Source of the DNA: Paraburkholderia bryophila
GTDB lineage: Bacteria > Pseudomonadota > Gammaproteobacteria > Burkholderiales > Burkholderiaceae
Length of the DNA: 64,000 bases
Assembly: GCF_013409255.1 (NCBI RefSeq)
Contig: NZ_JACCAS010000002.1
Span: 2,088,001 to 2,152,000 of the forward strand
Direction: 5' to 3'
In this document: positions 33,711 through 42,536 of the stretch, in pieces
Numbering within the stretch: position 1 is the stretch's first letter
How the letters are laid out: each line of letters begins with the position of its first letter
Notes under the pieces: generated by a model
Database searches by the model: none
Seen by the model: the letters and a program-made list of their open reading frames with translations, nothing else
Told to the model about the DNA's origin: nothing
Position numbers and translations under genes: made by a program

Positions 33711-35252
33711 ATGGACATGACTGTTCAACGGATTCTTACTCCCGGTTCGGTAACGTTGGGGCATCTGCGCGAGATCTACGAGAAAGGCACGCCGTTCTCG
33801 ATCGACCCGGAGGCGATGACTGGCGTCGTGCGCGCGCAAGATGTCGTCACGGCGCTGGTCAACGAAGGCAAAACGGCTTACGGCATCAACACCGGTTTCG
33901 GCAAGCTCGCCCAAACGATAATTCCAACCGGCAAGCTTGCGCAACTCCAGGAGAACCTGGTGCTCTCGCACAGCGTCGGAACCGGCGAATGTCTCGACGA
34001 CCAAACCGTTCGTCTCATCATGGCGCTCAAGGCAGTCAGCCTTGCCCGCGGTTACTCGGGCATTCGCCCCGTGGTGATCGAACGCATTGTTCAGCTTGCG
34101 AATGGCGGGTTCTATCCGCGCATTCCTTCCAAAGGATCGGTCGGTGCTTCGGGTGATCTCGCCCCGCTTGCGCACCTGGCCGCCGCGCTTATCGGCGTGG
34201 GTCGCGTGAACTATCGCGGCACCGAAATGAGCGCGAAGGACGCACTTGAACGCATCGGCGTCGCTCCGTTGGAACTCGGACCCAAGGAAGGCCTGGCGTT
34301 GCTCAACGGCACACAGGTGTCGACTGCGTTCGGTCTGGTCGGGCTGTTTGGCACGGAGCGGGTATTCGCCGCGGCTGTGACGACGGGGGTACTCTCACTC
34401 GAAGCCATCATGGGTTCCAAGGTGCCGTTCGATCCGCGCATTCACGAGGCGCGTGGGCAGCAAGGTCAGATTGACGTCGCGGCGATCTACGACGACATGC
34501 TCACCGGTAGCGGCATTCTGGATTCGCACGCCGACTGCGGGCGAGTTCAGGACCCGTACTCGATCCGTTGCCAGCCGCAAGTGATGGGCGCGTGTCTCCA
34601 GCAGATCCGCTATGCCGCGGAGGTGCTGCGTGTCGAATCGAACGCAGCCTCCGACAATCCACTCGTCTTTGCCGATGAGGGCGACGTTCTGTCGGGCGGC
34701 AACTTTCACGCGGAGCCGGTGGCCTTTGCGTCGGATGCACTGGCGGTCGCGATCGCCGAGATCGGTGCAATGTCCGAACGGCGTATTGCATTGCTTCTCG
34801 ATACCCATCTCAGCGGTCTGCCGGCGTTTCTCGTCGAGGACAGCGGCCTGAACTCCGGGTTCATGATCGCGCAGGTGACCGCCGCCGCTCTCGCGTCGGA
34901 GAACAAATCACTCGCCCATCCGGCGAGCGTCGACAGTTTGCCGACGTCCGCCAATCAGGAGGATCACGTCTCGATGGCGGCCTTCGCGGGCCGTCGGTTG
35001 GCGACGATGGTCGACAACACGGCTGGCATCGTTGCCGTCGAGGCACTGGCGGCCGCGCAGGGTATCGAATTCCGCCGACCGCTGCGCTCGACCGAAGCCA
35101 TCGAGGCCGCGATCAACGACATTCGCGCTCACGTGCCGGCGTATGACAAGGACCGTTTCTTCGCCCCCGATTTGCAGGCCGCGAAGGACTGGGTCATGGA
35201 ATATCGGTTGCCACTTCAACACCAGGCCACGCTTCCCAGCTATTCGGCCTGA
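33711..35252 (+). CDS. hutH: Histidine ammonia-lyase
   Basis: A 513-aa MIO-dependent lyase that converts L-histidine to urocanate. The self-processing A146-S147-G148 lies in [15 protein letters not shown], and the catalytic tyrosine is in AYGINTGFG (about 57-65). The substrate-selectivity pair is Ser-His (S86-H87), as in histidine rather than tyrosine or phenylalanine lyases. No hutU, hutI or hutG genes accompany it, so this is either a second copy or urocanate is handled elsewhere. It follows the aminotransferase by 71 nt. Confidence 0.9.
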   Translation: MDMTVQRILTPGSVTLGHLREIYEKGTPFSIDPEAMTGVVRAQDVVTALVNEGKTAYGINTGFGKLAQTIIPTGKLAQLQENLVLSHSVGTGECLDDQTVRLIMALKAVSLARGYSGIRPVVIERIVQLANGGFYPRIPSKGSVGASGDLAPLAHLAAALIGVGRVNYRGTEMSAKDALERIGVAPLELGPKEGLALLNGTQVSTAFGLVGLFGTERVFAAAVTTGVLSLEAIMGSKVPFDPRIHEARGQQGQIDVAAIYDDMLTGSGILDSHADCGRVQDPYSIRCQPQVMGACLQQIRYAAEVLRVESNAASDNPLVFADEGDVLSGGNFHAEPVAFASDALAVAIAEIGAMSERRIALLLDTHLSGLPAFLVEDSGLNSGFMIAQVTAAALASENKSLAHPASVDSLPTSANQEDHVSMAAFAGRRLATMVDNTAGIVAVEALAAAQGIEFRRPLRSTEAIEAAINDIRAHVPAYDKDRFFAPDLQAAKDWVMEYRLPLQHQATLPSYSA

Positions 35253-35474
35253 TCGCTCCGATCGGCAGTGCAAGGTTCGCCGACCGGTAACGGGTCGGGC
35301 GGTAATGGGTGTGTGAGTGAGTAGCCGGCAGGACGGGTTGTCGTCACGCGACAGATCAACTTTTTAAAGGATGGAGCGTCGAAAGCTTGCGTTGGAAGTT
35401 GAGAGTGATGGCGCGACAGGTTACGTCGGGTCCCTCGACATCCTCGCAAACCGGAGGCACCCCTATAAGCGACC

Positions 35475-36677
35475 ATGTCGACACGTAAGCTGGAGGTATC
35501 GTTGGAACGTAGAGCTTTTTGCGCGGGTTCTTTAGGTTTGGCGGTGTTGGGGCCCTTCGCTTTCGCGGGCTGCGGCGGAGGAAAAGTGCAAAGCGGAGCA
35601 TTCGAAAACTGGCAGCGTGATTTCGAGGCGGGAGTTCCGGCGCGGATGTTGGCGGCCGAGGTTCCTGGCACTGCTGTTGCCATAGTGTCCAAACAGACTT
35701 CGACGCGCTATGCAGCGGCCTTTGGCTTTGCCGATTTACAGCAGAAGCGGGCGTTTACCGTCGACACACCTACTCATCTGGCGTCCGTCAGCAAGTTGTT
35801 CACCGCTTCGGCTTTGGTGCAGCTATTCGAGCGCCGTGGGCTTGACCTGCACGCTGACGTTAATAGCTTCATCGACTTTTCAGTGAGGAACCCCGCCTAC
35901 CCGGATTTGCCGATCACACCACATCAACTGATTACCCACACGTCCAGCATTTCGGACGATGGATACGTAGACTTCTCCACCGACGGCGACCCGACGCAAA
36001 CCCTGTCGAGCTTTCTACGGAACTATCTCGTGAACGGCGGGGCCGCCTATTCGCCCGATACATCGTTTCTCAAGGGCAAGCCAGGTGCGCAATGGTCCTA
36101 TTGCAACGTTGCCGTGGCCCTCGCGGGTTATGTCGTCGAGAGCGTTAGTAAGCAGAGTTTTTCGTCTTATACGAGCGCCAATCTGTTCGAACCGCTCGGC
36201 ATGGCCAATGCGCATTGGTATCTGAAGGAGTTCGCACCGAACGTACTCGCCAAGCCGTACATCTACGAGAACAACGCGCTCGTCGAACTGCCGCAGGAAG
36301 GCTATCCCGATGTCCCGGCCGGCATGCTGCGCTGCTCGGTCAACAATCTCGCCAGCATGCTGCACGCGATGCTGGGTGGCAACACAGGGCAGCAAGCGAT
36401 TCTGTCGCCGAGCGCTGTCGCCGCCATGTTGCGCCAACAGATCGATCCAGCGATCGCCGCGTACCAGGGACTTGGCTGGATTTCGGAGGACATCAACGGA
36501 CGTCCGTTCGTGGGACATTCCGGCAGCGATTCGGGCGCGTCCAACATGGTGGTGTTGACAGAAGATCAGAACTACGCCGTCGCCGTGCTGATGAATATCG
36601 ATTCCACGTCGGACAATGAAAAGTTCAGAAGTTCAATGATCGAAGATCTTCTCGCTGGGGTAAAACTTGCGGGCTAA
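35475..36677 (+). CDS. Exported serine beta-lactamase/DD-peptidase-like lipoprotein
   Basis: A 400-aa class C beta-lactamase-fold hydrolase. It has a twin-arginine-like head (ERRAFCAG), a hydrophobic stretch, then FAFAGCGGG with a lipobox cysteine. Active-site motifs are S-x-x-K in ASVSKLF (about 98-104), Y-x-N in SYCNVAVAL (about 210) and H-S-G in VGHSGSDSG near 345. Family members are esterases, D-aminopeptidases or beta-lactamases, and sequence alone does not separate these. Beside a D-Ala-D-Ala dipeptidase, a D-amino-acid peptide substrate is plausible. Confidence 0.8.
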   Translation: MSTRKLEVSLERRAFCAGSLGLAVLGPFAFAGCGGGKVQSGAFENWQRDFEAGVPARMLAAEVPGTAVAIVSKQTSTRYAAAFGFADLQQKRAFTVDTPTHLASVSKLFTASALVQLFERRGLDLHADVNSFIDFSVRNPAYPDLPITPHQLITHTSSISDDGYVDFSTDGDPTQTLSSFLRNYLVNGGAAYSPDTSFLKGKPGAQWSYCNVAVALAGYVVESVSKQSFSSYTSANLFEPLGMANAHWYLKEFAPNVLAKPYIYENNALVELPQEGYPDVPAGMLRCSVNNLASMLHAMLGGNTGQQAILSPSAVAAMLRQQIDPAIAAYQGLGWISEDINGRPFVGHSGSDSGASNMVVLTEDQNYAVAVLMNIDSTSDNEKFRSSMIEDLLAGVKLAG

Positions 36678-36797
36678 GTCTTACTAAAAAAATCTGACGG
36701 ACCTTCATGCAAGAAGCGCGACACGCTGACCTACAGCGTGCCGCAGGGGACTGCTTTATCCAACGAAACAGGTAGACAAGGTACAGGGCACAATAAA

Positions 36798-37949
36798 ATG
36801 AAGAAAAGTAATTCCATTGGTCTTTCGGGACTCGCTATTGTGGCCAGCTCCGTATGCACAGCGACGGCAGTGCATGCGCAAAGCACCATCACTTTGTACG
36901 GCATTGTGGACGCGGGCGTGACCTATGTGAACAATGCTGGGGGCGCACACCTGTACAAATTCGACGACGGCGTGTCGTACGGCAACCGGATCGGCTTCAA
37001 AGGCGTTGAAGATCTCGGCGGCGGATTGCAGGCGGTGTTCGTGCTCGAATCCGGTTTTCGCCTGGGTGACGGCCAATATGGGTTCGGCGGTGCGGAGTTT
37101 GGCCGTCAGGCCTATGTCGGCGTGAAGAGCAGTCAATGGGGCACGGTCACGCTGGGCAACCAGCTCGACATGACGAACGAGTTCGTCTCGGTCTACAACA
37201 TCTCCGCGTCGGCGAGCGGTTATGCGATCCATCAAGGCGACTTCGACCGGATGAATGGCGACCGGCTGCCGAATTCGATCAAGTACATGTCGAACGACTA
37301 TGCGGGCTTCTCGTTCGGCGGTATGTATTCGTTCGGCAATACCACGGGCAACTTCCATCAGAAGAGCGCATGGAGCGTGGGGGCGCGTTATGAGCATGCG
37401 GCGTTCAACATGGGCGCGGCTTATACCCAGTTGAACAACCCTTTCGGCATCTACGCGTTCGACCCGTACGCCATGATCGGTACGAAAACGTTCCTCGGCC
37501 AGCCGACCGTTTCAGTCGACCCGGCAACCGGCGCAATGACGGATCTGTATAGCGCTTCGTCGTTCCCGGTCGACAAGCAGGGTGCGTTCGCGATCGGCGC
37601 GGCCTATACGATCGGCGACCTCATGCTGAGCGGCGACTTTACCTATACGACTATCAAAGGCCTCGGGCAGACCTCGCATATGCAGGTCTATGAGGCTGGG
37701 GCGTCCTACTCCTTCACGCCTGCCTTGATGCTGTACGGGGGCTATCAGCACACGAGCTTTGAAGGAAACCACTGGAATCAGGGCTCGCTGGGTTTTCATT
37801 ACCTGCTGTCGAAACGCACGGACGTGTATGTCTCGGGCGATTATCTGCGGGCGTCGAATGGCGTGAATGCGGTGATCGGTTATGGCTTCACGCCGTCGAC
37901 TTCGAACACGCAGTCGGATCTGCGGATCGGCGTGAAGCATTCGTTCTGA
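36798..37949 (+). CDS. Gram-negative porin
   Basis: A 383-aa outer-membrane porin. It has a signal peptide of about 27 residues ending AVHA, the classic mature start QSTITLYGIVDAGVTYVNN, a GxxxxxRQAYVG segment near 112 and a terminal aromatic strand ending KHSF. ATG 36798 is chosen because it begins the signal peptide MKKSNSIG; the upstream in-frame ATG is not followed by a signal. No 35-bp regulon element is seen ahead of it, unlike the porin at 7332. Confidence 0.92.
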   Translation: MKKSNSIGLSGLAIVASSVCTATAVHAQSTITLYGIVDAGVTYVNNAGGAHLYKFDDGVSYGNRIGFKGVEDLGGGLQAVFVLESGFRLGDGQYGFGGAEFGRQAYVGVKSSQWGTVTLGNQLDMTNEFVSVYNISASASGYAIHQGDFDRMNGDRLPNSIKYMSNDYAGFSFGGMYSFGNTTGNFHQKSAWSVGARYEHAAFNMGAAYTQLNNPFGIYAFDPYAMIGTKTFLGQPTVSVDPATGAMTDLYSASSFPVDKQGAFAIGAAYTIGDLMLSGDFTYTTIKGLGQTSHMQVYEAGASYSFTPALMLYGGYQHTSFEGNHWNQGSLGFHYLLSKRTDVYVSGDYLRASNGVNAVIGYGFTPSTSNTQSDLRIGVKHSF

Positions 37950-38054
37950 TCGACTTGTCGATTAGCGCGGAAGGGTGACGCGCCCCAGGTGATAGAAGCT
38001 AAATGTGGCTGTTATAAGCTATTATCGACGCGATATAACTTATGCACGCCAACT

Positions 38055-38879
38055 ATGGCCGATCTAACACTCGATCGTGCGCTGGTCGATACGTCCGATG
38101 GCCCCATCCTGTTCGTCGCGGCGGGCCGCGCTCAGAGCGCGGAGTTCGACCTGGGGCCGCACCATCACTCGCGCGGCCAGCTCTTCGGCTCGCTAAAGGG
38201 CCTGCTGTCGGTGGGTATAGAGAGTGGTGTGTGGGTCGTTCCGGCGATCCATGCCGTGTGGTTGCCTCCGCATCACGTGCATTCGGCGCGCTCCCACGGT
38301 CCCTTCAACGGTTGGAGTGCGTTTATCGCGGAAGCCGCGTGTGAAAGTCTGCCGAAGAGTCCCTGCACGATTCGCGTATCGGGCTTGCTGCGCGAGGCGG
38401 TGCTGCGAGCGAGCACCTGGCCCCTGGAACCGCTCGGCGGCGTGCGCGAGCATGTGGCCGCTGTAATCCTCGATGAGATCCGCAACCTTCCCGTCGAAAC
38501 GTTTGGCTTGCCCCTGCCCAAAGAGCCGCGTCTGCAGCGTATTGCTCAAGCCCTGATCGACGACCCGGCCGACGAGCGCGACCTGGCGCAGTGGGCGGAT
38601 TGGGGCGCGCTCAGCACACGCACGCTGAGCCGCCGCTTCGTGGTCGAGACCGGATTCAATTTCACGACCTGGCGGCAACGCGCCCGTCTGATGCGCGCGT
38701 TGGAGCTATTGGCAGCCGGAAAGCCGGTCACGAGCATCGGTATCGAGCTTGGCTACTCGACGACCACCGCGTTTATCAACCTGTTCCGGCGAACGTTCGG
38801 AGAGACGCCCGCGGTCTACCGCGAGCGTCTTCAACTGGGACCGGTTGTCACCGAGCCGAGTGACTTGACCGACGCCTGA
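38055..38879 (+). CDS. AraC-family regulator with cupin sensor
   Basis: A 274-aa regulator. The N-terminal cupin (FDLGPHHHSRGQLFGSLKG, then VVPAIHAVWLPPHHVHSAR) belongs to the AraC_N/cupin-6 branch, followed by a C-terminal double HTH (about 170-258; LSTRTLSRRFVVETGFNFTTW and VTSIGIELGYSTTTAFINLF). ATG 38055 starts the conserved portion; an earlier GTG-type start gives an unlikely cysteine-rich head. Its target is unknown; the porin gene just upstream is a candidate. Confidence 0.82.
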   Translation: MADLTLDRALVDTSDGPILFVAAGRAQSAEFDLGPHHHSRGQLFGSLKGLLSVGIESGVWVVPAIHAVWLPPHHVHSARSHGPFNGWSAFIAEAACESLPKSPCTIRVSGLLREAVLRASTWPLEPLGGVREHVAAVILDEIRNLPVETFGLPLPKEPRLQRIAQALIDDPADERDLAQWADWGALSTRTLSRRFVVETGFNFTTWRQRARLMRALELLAAGKPVTSIGIELGYSTTTAFINLFRRTFGETPAVYRERLQLGPVVTEPSDLTDA

Positions 38880-38897
38880 CCGAAGCGTTGGAACCCT

Positions 38898-39278
38898 TTA
38901 CTGGTGGTTGGCGAGCAAGGCCTTGCCTTGCCGGATTGCATCGTCCTTGCTGGAAGCGAACGCCACCGTAAAACCGAAGGCTTTGCCTGCCGTGGTCGCC
39001 AACAAGCGAGCCGGCGCGGGAGGGGCCCTGTCTCCCGCGAGAATAATCATGCCGCGGCACAGCTTGCTCAGGCGGTCCTTGATCCGCTTGAAAAAGAGCG
39101 CCTTCTCCCGGCGTTCTTCAACCGTCTCGTCCTCGTGATCGTCTTGCCCATGATTGGTAATCAGGACAAACGGCTGCCCGTTATCGAGCAGCTTCTGGAA
39201 TTGTTCCTCGACGGGAACGTTGGATTCCACTTCCGCTTTGATGAATACATACGGTGCGTGTGAGACATCAATCAACAT
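38898..39278 (-). CDS. Conserved-looking hypothetical protein
   Basis: A 126-aa acidic/basic mixed protein (MLIDVSHAPYVFIKAEV…) with no signal or helix. AAGGA sits 8 nt before ATG 39278; a longer frame to 39353 adds a hydrophobic head but has no ribosome site. The middle (EDETVEERREKALFFKRIKDR) is a charged helix. I do not recognise a family. It converges with the AraC gene. Confidence 0.65.
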   Translation of the reverse strand: MLIDVSHAPYVFIKAEVESNVPVEEQFQKLLDNGQPFVLITNHGQDDHEDETVEERREKALFFKRIKDRLSKLCRGMIILAGDRAPPAPARLLATTAGKAFGFTVAFASSKDDAIRQGKALLANHQ

Positions 39279-39616
39279 GGCCGACATCCTTGTAAGTAAA
39301 ACGATGGAGAGAGCGAGCAATACCGACCCGCTTGCTCGCTGCCTTTCCAGCATGTCACTTGTCGGGATTCAGCGTTCTTCCACGCACGCCAATCTATACC
39401 ACGGAGCCGCCAATGTGGAACGGCAGCGAGTCGCGGCGCACAAAAACCCCAGTAATAGAGGGCTCAAGGCGCTCGTCGAAGCGAATAACCCACGCTTATA
39501 GAGTTAATTTTTTCGGATGTGGATCGGTACCGCCAGTTCCGTAGACTCTTCTCACACCCATATGTTGTGTGGGCAAACCCTCTCCGAGTCCGCCAGTTGC
39601 CGCGAAGGAAGACGAA
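39279..39616. other. Intergenic, no recognised gene
   Basis: Only overlapping short frames without ribosome sites are present. An AT-rich segment at about 39495-39520 may hold a promoter for the oxidoreductase at 39617. Nothing else is recognised. Confidence 0.5.
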
Positions 39617-40780
39617 ATGAACCGCCGTGAATTTTTCCCCTATCTTGCGCTTCCGCTTGCAGGCGCTTTGCCGACGATCGCTTCGGCCGCCCGCGCGAAC
39701 GATAGCGTTATTGTCATTGGCAGTGGTGTCATGGGCGCCTCCATTGCGTACCATCTTTCCAGGCGAGGCGCGAACGTGACGCTGCTGGAGAAAGATGCGC
39801 CGGCGTCGGGAACGTCGCGGAATTCGTTCGCCTGGCTAAATGCCAACAACAAAACGCCTTACTCCTACTACGCGCTGAATTACGAAGGCATTCTGGGCTG
39901 GCGTCGTCTGCAACTGGAGATCGGTTCTTCTCTCCAGGTACAGTGGGGTGGCGGTATTTCATGGTGCGGATTCGATCAGACGCAGATCGACAAGCTTAAC
40001 TACACGACGGCGGTTCATCAGCCGTGGGGATACCCGATCGAGAACCTGACGAAAGCAGATCTCGAAAGACTGGTGCCAGGTATCGTGGCCGGCGATTTCG
40101 GCGCAGGCTGGCATTCCACGATCGACGGCACCTTAGACCCGGTCGCGGCAACGTTGGCGTTGGTCCAGGCGGGCGTCAAGTCAGGCGTCAAACTGGTCAA
40201 AGCGAATGTCACGACGATCGAATTCGCGAACGATGCCGCAACCGGGGTGATGACGGACAAAGGCCGATTTGCCGCGAATCACGTAGTCATTGCGGCAGGA
40301 AACGATTGCACCCGGCTAGGGGCGCAAGCCGACATTCCAGTGCCATTGCGAACGTCGAAGGGAATTCTCGCGCACAGCAAGCCCATGCCACCCCTCATCC
40401 ATCAGGTACTCATGCCCGCGGGCGCCGATATCAAGCAGAACCCTGACGGACGGATCGTAACGGGATCAAACTTCGGCGATACGGGCTCTGCTGAACCGAC
40501 GCCGGAACTCGGCGCCAGGATGCTTGAATACGTGACAAAAGTGCTGCCGCAGACTCGCGGAATTGAACTGGACTACATGACCTTGGGCTATCGCGTGATG
40601 CCTCGAGATGAATATCCGATCATGGGTAGAGGGCGCAAGTACAGCAACGTGCACGTGGCCGCCATGCACAGCGGCATGACATCCGCGCCCGCGATCGGGC
40701 AACTGCTCGCCATCGAGGTACTCGACGGAGTCGAGACCGCCCAACTTGCGGAATTCCGGCCCCAGCGTTTCTACGGCTAG
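39617..40780 (+). CDS. Exported FAD-dependent oxidoreductase (D-amino-acid oxidase/glycine oxidase family)
   Basis: A 387-aa DAO-family flavoprotein. The dinucleotide-binding motif IGSGVMGASIAYHL lies at about 35-48 and ends in LLEKDAPASGTSRNS. It is preceded by an apparent twin-arginine signal (MNRREFFPYLALPLAG…ASAA), so it should be exported folded with FAD, which is unusual because most DAO-family enzymes are cytoplasmic. ATG 39617 follows GGAAGACGAA. The C-terminal ending GMTSAPAIGQLLA is typical of the family. The substrate is unknown; an amine or D-amino acid would match the family and the nearby D-amino-acid genes. Confidence 0.8.
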   Translation: MNRREFFPYLALPLAGALPTIASAARANDSVIVIGSGVMGASIAYHLSRRGANVTLLEKDAPASGTSRNSFAWLNANNKTPYSYYALNYEGILGWRRLQLEIGSSLQVQWGGGISWCGFDQTQIDKLNYTTAVHQPWGYPIENLTKADLERLVPGIVAGDFGAGWHSTIDGTLDPVAATLALVQAGVKSGVKLVKANVTTIEFANDAATGVMTDKGRFAANHVVIAAGNDCTRLGAQADIPVPLRTSKGILAHSKPMPPLIHQVLMPAGADIKQNPDGRIVTGSNFGDTGSAEPTPELGARMLEYVTKVLPQTRGIELDYMTLGYRVMPRDEYPIMGRGRKYSNVHVAAMHSGMTSAPAIGQLLAIEVLDGVETAQLAEFRPQRFYG

Positions 40781-40871
40781 GTCCAGCGCTGCTGGCTGAG
40801 GTGTAGCTGACGGTGCTCGCGCCGCTCACGATTTGTTTTTCGAAACGCCGACCCAAGAGGTTTCAGTAACG

Positions 40872-41387
40872 ATGCCTGGACTCAATCGCCATCAAAGAAT
40901 CCGCTGTTCTGTTTTCGCTTTAGGCGCCGCCGTTTGCTTGCTCGAAACGGTATCGGCTCTCGCCGACGAGAAGACTTTCGACTACCTGAACACAACGTCG
41001 TCGCATGTGACTACGTTTGTTTCCGACGCGGAAACCGTCGAGGTATCGAAGCTGACGGTCGAACCCAGCGTCAGCTCGAAAGTACTGATCCAGTTTTCCA
41101 GTACGGTTAGTGCGGAGTCGGCGGACGGCTGCCCGTGTTCGGTTCGAGCCATGGTGTCGATGGATGGCGGGGAGCCGCGCATCGTCAAGAGGATCAACGT
41201 AGGATCGCCCGCTGTTGTTTCGCTTCAGAAATACCCGTTCGATCGTCAGGCGCTGGATGGCTCAAGCGTATTTGAAGTCACGCCCGGCAAACATACGTTC
41301 TCCATCCTGTTCAAACAGGTGAGCGGATCAAGCAAAAAACTCGAGATCAATTATCCGAACGCGCAGGCTATGGTGTTCGGAAACTGA
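40872..41387 (+). CDS. Hypothetical exported protein
   Basis: A 171-aa protein with a signal peptide (about residues 1-31, ending VSALA) and a beta-rich mature part with one CPC motif (DGCPCSVRAMVSMDGG). AAGAGG lies about 11 nt before ATG 40872. I do not recognise a family. It is 91 nt downstream of the exported oxidase and may be co-transcribed. Confidence 0.65.
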   Translation: MPGLNRHQRIRCSVFALGAAVCLLETVSALADEKTFDYLNTTSSHVTTFVSDAETVEVSKLTVEPSVSSKVLIQFSSTVSAESADGCPCSVRAMVSMDGGEPRIVKRINVGSPAVVSLQKYPFDRQALDGSSVFEVTPGKHTFSILFKQVSGSSKKLEINYPNAQAMVFGN

Positions 41388-41420
41388 TCCACACTCGTAC
41401 GCGCAGTCCCCATTCGCCTT

Positions 41421-42431
41421 CTACCGGCGCTTGACCGCGCCGGGCGCCGTCTTTGAGCGAGGGCGCGTTCGCGTGACCGGGCTCGCGGCGGCGGAATCGC
41501 GGCCGCCGGCGGCTGCTTTCTTGCCTAATGCAGCCTCCAGTGCCTTCTGGTCTCGCGCGAGTTGTAACCGCATGTGGCGAAGGAATTGCCGCGCGTTGTC
41601 GGCGAGTGGCGTGCCCGCACGAAACACCAGTACGCCGGTGAACATCACCTCCACGTCGATCGGCTTGACCACCAGACCGCGCTCGACAAAATCCAGTGCC
41701 ACAAGGGGATGCGCAATGCCAGCGCCCACGCCTGCGAGCGCCAGTTCGCAAACCGTGTGCGAGTAGGGCGTCTCGACAACCGGCTTGAGGCGGATATCTT
41801 TTGCGGTGAGATGCGTCTCCAGACGCAAACGCGTGCTGTCTTCGGGATTGAGCGCGAGAAACGGATAGTCTTGCAGATCCGCAACGTCAATGGTGCTGCG
41901 GCCTGCCAGCGGATGACTCCGGTTCATTACCGCGACCCCCGGCATGCGCACGAAGTCCGAATGCTCGAGACCCGCCATCGACATTTCGTCGGACATAAGC
42001 CCGAAATCCACCTGCCCCGCTGAAACCCTTTCGTGCACTTCGCGCGAACTCATTACCTGAAGCGATATCTGTACGTCCCGCGCCGGTGCGTCGAACGACG
42101 CGATGACGCGCGGCAGGAAGCCTGTGCCAAGCGCGGGTAGGCAGGCGATCGCCAGGCGTCCCAGACCGTACGAACGCAAGCTTCTGATCCGGTGCTCGAT
42201 CACCTCGAAGCCAAGAAAATACCTGTCCACGTCGCGCATCAACGCGACCGCTTCCTGCGTGGGAATGAGCCGACTGCGCACCCGTTCGAACAGCTTGAAA
42301 TCCGCCATCGTTTCGAGTCGCCGGATGGCCTGACTGACGGCCGGTTGCGAGATGCCGAGCAGCCCCGATGCCTTGCTCGTGCTGCCGGCGTTCATGACCG
42401 CCCTGAAGACTTCGATGTCACGAATACTCAT
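41421..42431 (-). CDS. LysR-family transcriptional regulator
   Basis: A 336-aa LysR protein. It has a winged helix at residues 1-60 (RDIEVFRAVMNAGSTSKASGL, ISQPAVSQAIRRLET), then a two-lobed effector domain (about 92-295) and a basic, low-complexity tail of about 40 residues (AAAGGRDSAAAS…RRPG type) that is longer than usual. It is divergent from the C-S lyase and cystine-type importer and probably controls them, perhaps in response to a sulfur amino acid. An imperfect ATAA…TTAT palindrome overlaps its own start. Confidence 0.87.
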   Translation of the reverse strand: MSIRDIEVFRAVMNAGSTSKASGLLGISQPAVSQAIRRLETMADFKLFERVRSRLIPTQEAVALMRDVDRYFLGFEVIEHRIRSLRSYGLGRLAIACLPALGTGFLPRVIASFDAPARDVQISLQVMSSREVHERVSAGQVDFGLMSDEMSMAGLEHSDFVRMPGVAVMNRSHPLAGRSTIDVADLQDYPFLALNPEDSTRLRLETHLTAKDIRLKPVVETPYSHTVCELALAGVGAGIAHPLVALDFVERGLVVKPIDVEVMFTGVLVFRAGTPLADNARQFLRHMRLQLARDQKALEAALGKKAAAGGRDSAAASPVTRTRPRSKTAPGAVKRR

Positions 42432-42444
42432 AACTTGAACTTAT
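42430..42444. promoter_or_regulatory. Possible LysR box (ATAACTTGAACTTAT)
   Basis: A 15-bp near-palindrome that fits the T-N11-A LysR pattern. It starts at the regulator's own start codon and about 95 nt before the C-S lyase start. Autoregulation by blocking the start region is plausible. Confidence 0.4.
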
Positions 42445-42536
42445 TGACCTAATTATTTCCGATGTTGATGCGAAACGTGGCAAAAGTAAACTCCAATCAT
42501 CGACACACCGATTCGGACAACCCGACTGACAATACG

